Shown: one piece after another, positions 23,501-26,430 of the stretch
Layout of the letters: every line of letters starts with the position of its first letter
Position numbering within the stretch: the stretch's first letter is position 1
From: JAJXWB01 sp047605445
Lineage (GTDB): Bacteria > Pseudomonadota > Alphaproteobacteria > Rhizobiales > Beijerinckiaceae
NCBI GenBank assembly: GCA_047605445.1
Contig: JASGFP010000051.1
Span: 1 to 26,430 of the forward strand
Length of the DNA: 26,430 nt
Reading direction: 5' to 3'
Notes under the pieces: generated by a model
Seen by the model: the letters and a program-made list of their open reading frames with translations, nothing else
Databases searched by the model: none
Told to the model about the DNA's origin: nothing
Made by a program: the position numbers and the translations under genes

Positions 23501-24538
23501 ATGCACGAAGCTTCGCCCTGGTGGGCGCCGCACGTTTACGCCGATCGCCGTGATTTCCTCAAGGCGCGCGGCCGGATTGCTAAAGCCTGCCGCGCCTTTT
23601 TTCAAGCGGAGGGTTTTGAGGAGGTGGAAACCGCCTGCCTGCAGGTTTCGCCGGGCAATGAAACCCATCTGCAGGCCTTTGCGACGGACCTGATCGGCGG
23701 CGACGGGACGGCCACGCGGCTCTATCTGCATACCTCCCCCGAATTCGCCTGCAAAAAGCTGCTGGCGGCGGGCGAGACGCGCATCTTCACCTTCGCCCGC
23801 GCGTTCAGGAACGGCGAGCGGTCCGCGCTTCATCATCCGGAATTCACGATGCTGGAATGGTATCGGGCGCAGGAGCCCTATGCCGCCATCATGGCCGACT
23901 GCGTGGCCTTGGCGCGCGCGGCGGCCGACGCTGCCGGCGGGCGGGCGCTAAACTGGCGCGAGCAGACGGCCGACCCCTTCGCCGAGCCCGAAATCCTGAC
24001 CGTCGCCGAGGCCTTCGCCCGCTTCGCCGGGGTCGACCTGATGGCGGCGCTGGACGATCGCGAGGCGCTGGCGGACGCCGCCCGGCGCCTGTCGATCCGC
24101 GTGGCCGGGGACGATGACTGGTCGGACCTGTTCTCGAAAATCCTGAATGTCGTCATCGAGCCGCAACTCGGCCACGGCCGGCTGACCTTGCTGACCGAAT
24201 ATCCGGCCCGCGAGGCGGCGCTGGCGCGCCTGAAGCCGGGCGACGCGCGCGTGTCCGAGCGGTTTGAGATGTACGCCTGCGGCGTCGAACTGGCCAACGG
24301 GTTCGGCGAATTGGTCGATCCCAAAGAGCAGCGCGCCCGCTTCGAGGCCGCGATGGCCGAAAAGCGGCGCCGTTACGGCGAGGCCTATCCGATCGACGCG
24401 GATTTTCTCGCTGCGCTGGAAATCATGCCCGAGGCGAGCGGGGTCGCGCTCGGCTTCGACCGGCTCGCCATGCTGGCGGCGGGCGCCGAACGGATCGAGC
24501 AGGTTCTGTGGACGCCTGTGGCGCCCGCCGGCGCTTAG
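23501..24538 (+). CDS. epmA: EpmA, EF-P beta-lysine ligase (PoxA/GenX)
   Basis: A 345-residue class II aminoacyl-tRNA-synthetase-like enzyme that attaches beta-lysine to EF-P. It lacks the anticodon-binding domain of LysRS, as EpmA does. Class II motifs are visible: motif 2 FTFARAFRNGERSALHHPEFTMLEWY, and motif 3 ALGFDRLAML near the C-terminus (about 320). Other family blocks are TSPEFACKKLLAAG and YACGVELANGFGELVDPKEQ. The start ATG at 23501 is chosen because the frame upstream (to 23432) looks non-coding; its ribosome binding site is weak. The partner efp is divergent and epmB is two genes downstream. Confidence 0.94.
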   Translation: MHEASPWWAPHVYADRRDFLKARGRIAKACRAFFQAEGFEEVETACLQVSPGNETHLQAFATDLIGGDGTATRLYLHTSPEFACKKLLAAGETRIFTFARAFRNGERSALHHPEFTMLEWYRAQEPYAAIMADCVALARAAADAAGGRALNWREQTADPFAEPEILTVAEAFARFAGVDLMAALDDREALADAARRLSIRVAGDDDWSDLFSKILNVVIEPQLGHGRLTLLTEYPAREAALARLKPGDARVSERFEMYACGVELANGFGELVDPKEQRARFEAAMAEKRRRYGEAYPIDADFLAALEIMPEASGVALGFDRLAMLAAGAERIEQVLWTPVAPAGA

Positions 24539-24549
24539 TATTTCGAGCA

Positions 24550-24564
24550 TAGTGCATTACACTA
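24550..24564. promoter_or_regulatory. Palindrome before parD, candidate operator
   Basis: TAGTG-CATTA-CACTA is an inverted repeat with 5-bp arms, 27 bases before the parD start codon, in an AT-rich stretch that could hold the promoter. Ribbon-helix-helix antitoxins usually repress their own operon at such sites. It is a candidate only. Confidence 0.4.
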
Positions 24565-24591
24565 CAAATCAGTTTTGATGCGGAGCCGCCG

Positions 24592-24879
24592 ATGAAACCC
24601 GCCGGGCAGATGACGCTGACCCTTACGCAGGAACTCGAGCTTTTCGTGCGCGAGGAAGTTCGCCGCGGCGCCTTCGCTTCCAGCAGCGAATATGTCCGCG
24701 ATCTCGTTCGCGAGCGCTACCTGCAGCAGCGGGACCGCGCCGACAAGTTGAAGGCGCTCGACGCCGCGCTCGCGCGTGGCATTGCCGATGCAGAAGCGGG
24801 CCGGACAATGCCGCTCGACGAAGCCTTCAGGCGATTGCGCGCGGAATTGGCGCTGCCGGGCGAGAAATCCGAAACGTGA
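24592..24879 (+). CDS. parD: ParD-family antitoxin
   Basis: A 95-residue ribbon-helix-helix antitoxin. The DNA-binding strand and helices are at the N-terminus (QMTLTLTQELELFVREEVRR, then ASSSEYVRDLVRERY, the usual ParD signature). The C-terminal part (about 50-95; ALDAALARGIADAEAGRTMP) is the toxin-binding region. GGAG lies six bases before the ATG. The stop overlaps the ParE start by four bases (GTGA). It starts 53 bp after epmA and has its own candidate operator. Confidence 0.9.
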   Translation: MKPAGQMTLTLTQELELFVREEVRRGAFASSSEYVRDLVRERYLQQRDRADKLKALDAALARGIADAEAGRTMPLDEAFRRLRAELALPGEKSET

Positions 24880-25193
24880 AAGTCGCAATCACGGAAGCGG
24901 CGTTCGCCGACCTCCGACGGGTCGGCCGAACGATCGCGCTGGACAATCCCGTCCGCGTCGAATCCTGCGTCGCCGAACTCTATGAACGCTGCCTGCGGCT
25001 GGGCGATGCGCCCCGCGCCTTTCCGCTTCTTCCGCGGCGGGAACACCGCGGCATTCGACGGCGCCCGTTCCGCGACTATTTGACCTTTTGCCGCGTGTCC
25101 GGCGACGCCGTCGAAATCCTTCACGTCCTGCACGGGGCGCGGGATAACGAACCAATTCTGTTCCCTGACAGCCAGATCGGCAGGAATTTGTGA
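24876..25193 (+). CDS. parE: ParE-family toxin
   Basis: A 105-residue protein of the RelE/ParE fold. ParE members poison DNA gyrase, but the target cannot be read from sequence. The family pattern is present: AFADLRRVGRTIALDNPVRV helix, AELYERCLRLGDAPRAFPLL, REHRGIRRRPFRDYLTFCRV strands and the closing VEILHVLHGARD. The start is GTG 24876-24878 inside the overlap with parD, and its own stop overlaps the GTG start of epmB by four bases, so the toxin and EpmB are translated from one coupled message. Confidence 0.9.
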   Translation: MKVAITEAAFADLRRVGRTIALDNPVRVESCVAELYERCLRLGDAPRAFPLLPRREHRGIRRRPFRDYLTFCRVSGDAVEILHVLHGARDNEPILFPDSQIGRNL

Positions 25194-26260
25194 CCCGCCC
25201 CGAGAAGCCCCGCGCACGCACGCTGACCAAACCGGACGATTTCGTCGCGGCCGGGCTGGCCGCGTCGACCGACGCGAGCGCGCTCGCTCGCGTCGCGGCC
25301 CGCTATTCCGCCGCCATCACCGGCCATCTCGCCGCTCTCGTCGACCCGCTCGATCCAGCCGACCCCATCGCCCGCCAGTTCGTGCCCGACGCGCGCGAAC
25401 TCGAGACGGCGCCGCAGGAGCGCGCGGACCCGATCGGCGACGACGCCCATTCCCCCTGCGAAGGCCTGGTGCATCGCTATCCCGACCGTGTGCTGCTCAA
25501 GATCGTTTCGGCATGCCCGGTCTATTGCCGGTTCTGCTTCCGCCGCGAGACGGTGGGCGCGGCGAAGGGCGGGATGCTGCCGCGCGAGGCGTTGAACGCG
25601 GCGCTCGCCTACATCCGCGAAAGGCCGGAAATCTGGGAAGTCATTCTCACCGGCGGCGATCCGCTGGCGCTTTCGCCGCGCCGGCTGCGCGATGTCGTGC
25701 GCGAAATCGCGGCCATCGACCACGTCAAGACCGTCCGTTTCCACACCCGCGTGCCGGTGGCCGCGCCCGACCTGATCACGGACGATCTCGTCGCCGCCAT
25801 CAAGGCTGACGGCCTCGCCACGTGGGTCGCGCTGCACGCCAACCATCCGCGCGAACTCGGCCGCGAGGCGCGCGCCGCACTGGCGCGTCTGGCGGACGCC
25901 GGCGTGCCGCTCGTCAGCCAGACCGTGCTGCTTCGGGGCGTCAACGACGAACCGCAGACATTGGCGGCCCTCATGCGCGCCTTCGTCGAGGCGAGGGTCA
26001 AGCCCTATTACCTGCATCATCCCGACCTCGCGCCGGGCACGGGCCATTTCCGTGTGTCGATCGAGGAGGGCCGGCGGATCGCGGCCGCGATGATGCGTCA
26101 GGTCTCTGGCCTGGCCCGCCCCGCCTATGTGCTGGATATCCCCGGCGGCTACGGCAAGATTCCGTTGACACAGGAGGCGGCTGCGCCGGACGGCGCCGGC
26201 GGCTGGCTGCTGAATGATCCCTCTGGCCGTGCGCACGCCTACAGGGATCGGCCAGACTAA
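25190..26260 (+). CDS. epmB: EpmB, EF-P-specific lysine 2,3-aminomutase (radical SAM)
   Basis: A 356-residue radical SAM/PLP enzyme that converts alpha-lysine to (R)-beta-lysine for EF-P modification. The iron-sulfur cysteines are C109, C113 and C116 in CPVYCRFC. The SAM/cofactor-binding strand is LTGGDPLAL (153-161). The PLP lysine is K323 in IPGGYGKIP. Other blocks are VALHANHPREL and QTVLLRGVNDE, typical of the family. Length fits EpmB rather than the longer catabolic lysine aminomutase. GTG 25190 overlaps the parE stop (GTGA). With efp and epmA nearby the pathway for K34 is complete. Confidence 0.92.
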   Translation: MTRPEKPRARTLTKPDDFVAAGLAASTDASALARVAARYSAAITGHLAALVDPLDPADPIARQFVPDARELETAPQERADPIGDDAHSPCEGLVHRYPDRVLLKIVSACPVYCRFCFRRETVGAAKGGMLPREALNAALAYIRERPEIWEVILTGGDPLALSPRRLRDVVREIAAIDHVKTVRFHTRVPVAAPDLITDDLVAAIKADGLATWVALHANHPRELGREARAALARLADAGVPLVSQTVLLRGVNDEPQTLAALMRAFVEARVKPYYLHHPDLAPGTGHFRVSIEEGRRIAAAMMRQVSGLARPAYVLDIPGGYGKIPLTQEAAAPDGAGGWLLNDPSGRAHAYRDRPD

Positions 26261-26328
26261 GGCCAAAACCGTGCCGTGGCCGGCGATTCGTGCGAAATTC
26301 GCCGCATTCCGATTCGATTTCCGGGCCC

Positions 26329-26430
26329 ATGACACTTCGCTTCGTCAAAACCCTGTTGAGCGCCGCCTTGCTCGCGCTTCTCGTCGCGGCCGCGCCGGCG
26401 CCATCGCGTGCGCAGACCGCCGCGCCGCCG
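26329..26430 (+). CDS. Start of an exported protein, cut by the window end
   Basis: Thirty-four codons are visible from ATG 26329. They form a clear signal peptide (MTLRFVKTLLSAALLALLVA, then AAPAPSRAQTAAPP, cleavage near SRA-QT). It is 68 bp after epmB on the same strand. The rest is outside the window, so no function can be given. Confidence 0.6.
   Translation, partial: MTLRFVKTLLSAALLALLVAAAPAPSRAQTAAPP

Noticed and set aside
25121..26335. 404-codon minus-strand frame
   Set aside because: Antisense to epmB, which has all its catalytic motifs on the plus strand.

Overview
The window reads as chromosomal DNA of a GC-rich alphaproteobacterium, most likely order Hyphomicrobiales (Rhizobiales). 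The evidence is the lptC-lptA pair next to a short ribonuclease D, the efp/epmA/epmB set, HdeA-like and DUF1254/DUF3604 proteins, and the codon use. I cannot name a genus.

Layout. (1) 1-2165: core genes on the minus strand: a short RNase D, lptC, lptA and probably the first codons of the next gene (lptB by gene order). (2) 2166-19995: an integrated genomic island of about 17.8 kb. It is bounded by a perfect 42-bp direct repeat that is the 3' part of a tRNA-Arg(CCT) gene. The intact tRNA is on the right (19955-20031, minus strand), the duplicated 3' part is on the left (2166-2207), and a broken tyrosine integrase lies beside the tRNA. (3) 20171-26430: core-like genes: a zinc alcohol dehydrogenase, a DUF2252 kinase-like protein, elongation factor P, its lysine ligase EpmA, a parDE toxin-antitoxin pair, the lysine aminomutase EpmB, and the start of an exported protein.

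The island cargo looks like one regulated, envelope-directed system. There are three operons: a rightward six-gene operon (4285-10959: DUF3604, DUF1254/DUF1214, HupE/UreJ, a HupE-like protein, a parvulin-type PPIase, a second HupE/UreJ-type protein); a leftward five-gene operon (14346-10956: repeat protein, HdeA-like, MltF-like lytic transglycosylase, Tat-exported protein, GlsB/YeaQ-type protein); and a rightward three-gene operon (15696-19007: second DUF3604, outer-membrane barrel-like protein, Tat-exported protein). An AraC-family regulator (14580) sits among them, and a DUF900 lipoprotein hydrolase diverges from the first operon. Apart from the regulator, nearly every product carries an export signal or membrane segments.

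The main new observation is a 37-bp inverted-repeat element, CTATCC-N25-GGATAG. It occurs three times with exact half-site spacing, 64-73 bp before the first gene of each of the three operons. A fourth, one-mismatch copy ends 6 bp before the araC-type start codon. This is the pattern of a self-contained regulon: a genomic island with its own regulator and operator. The biochemical job of the two DUF3604 proteins and the HupE-like set is not known to me.
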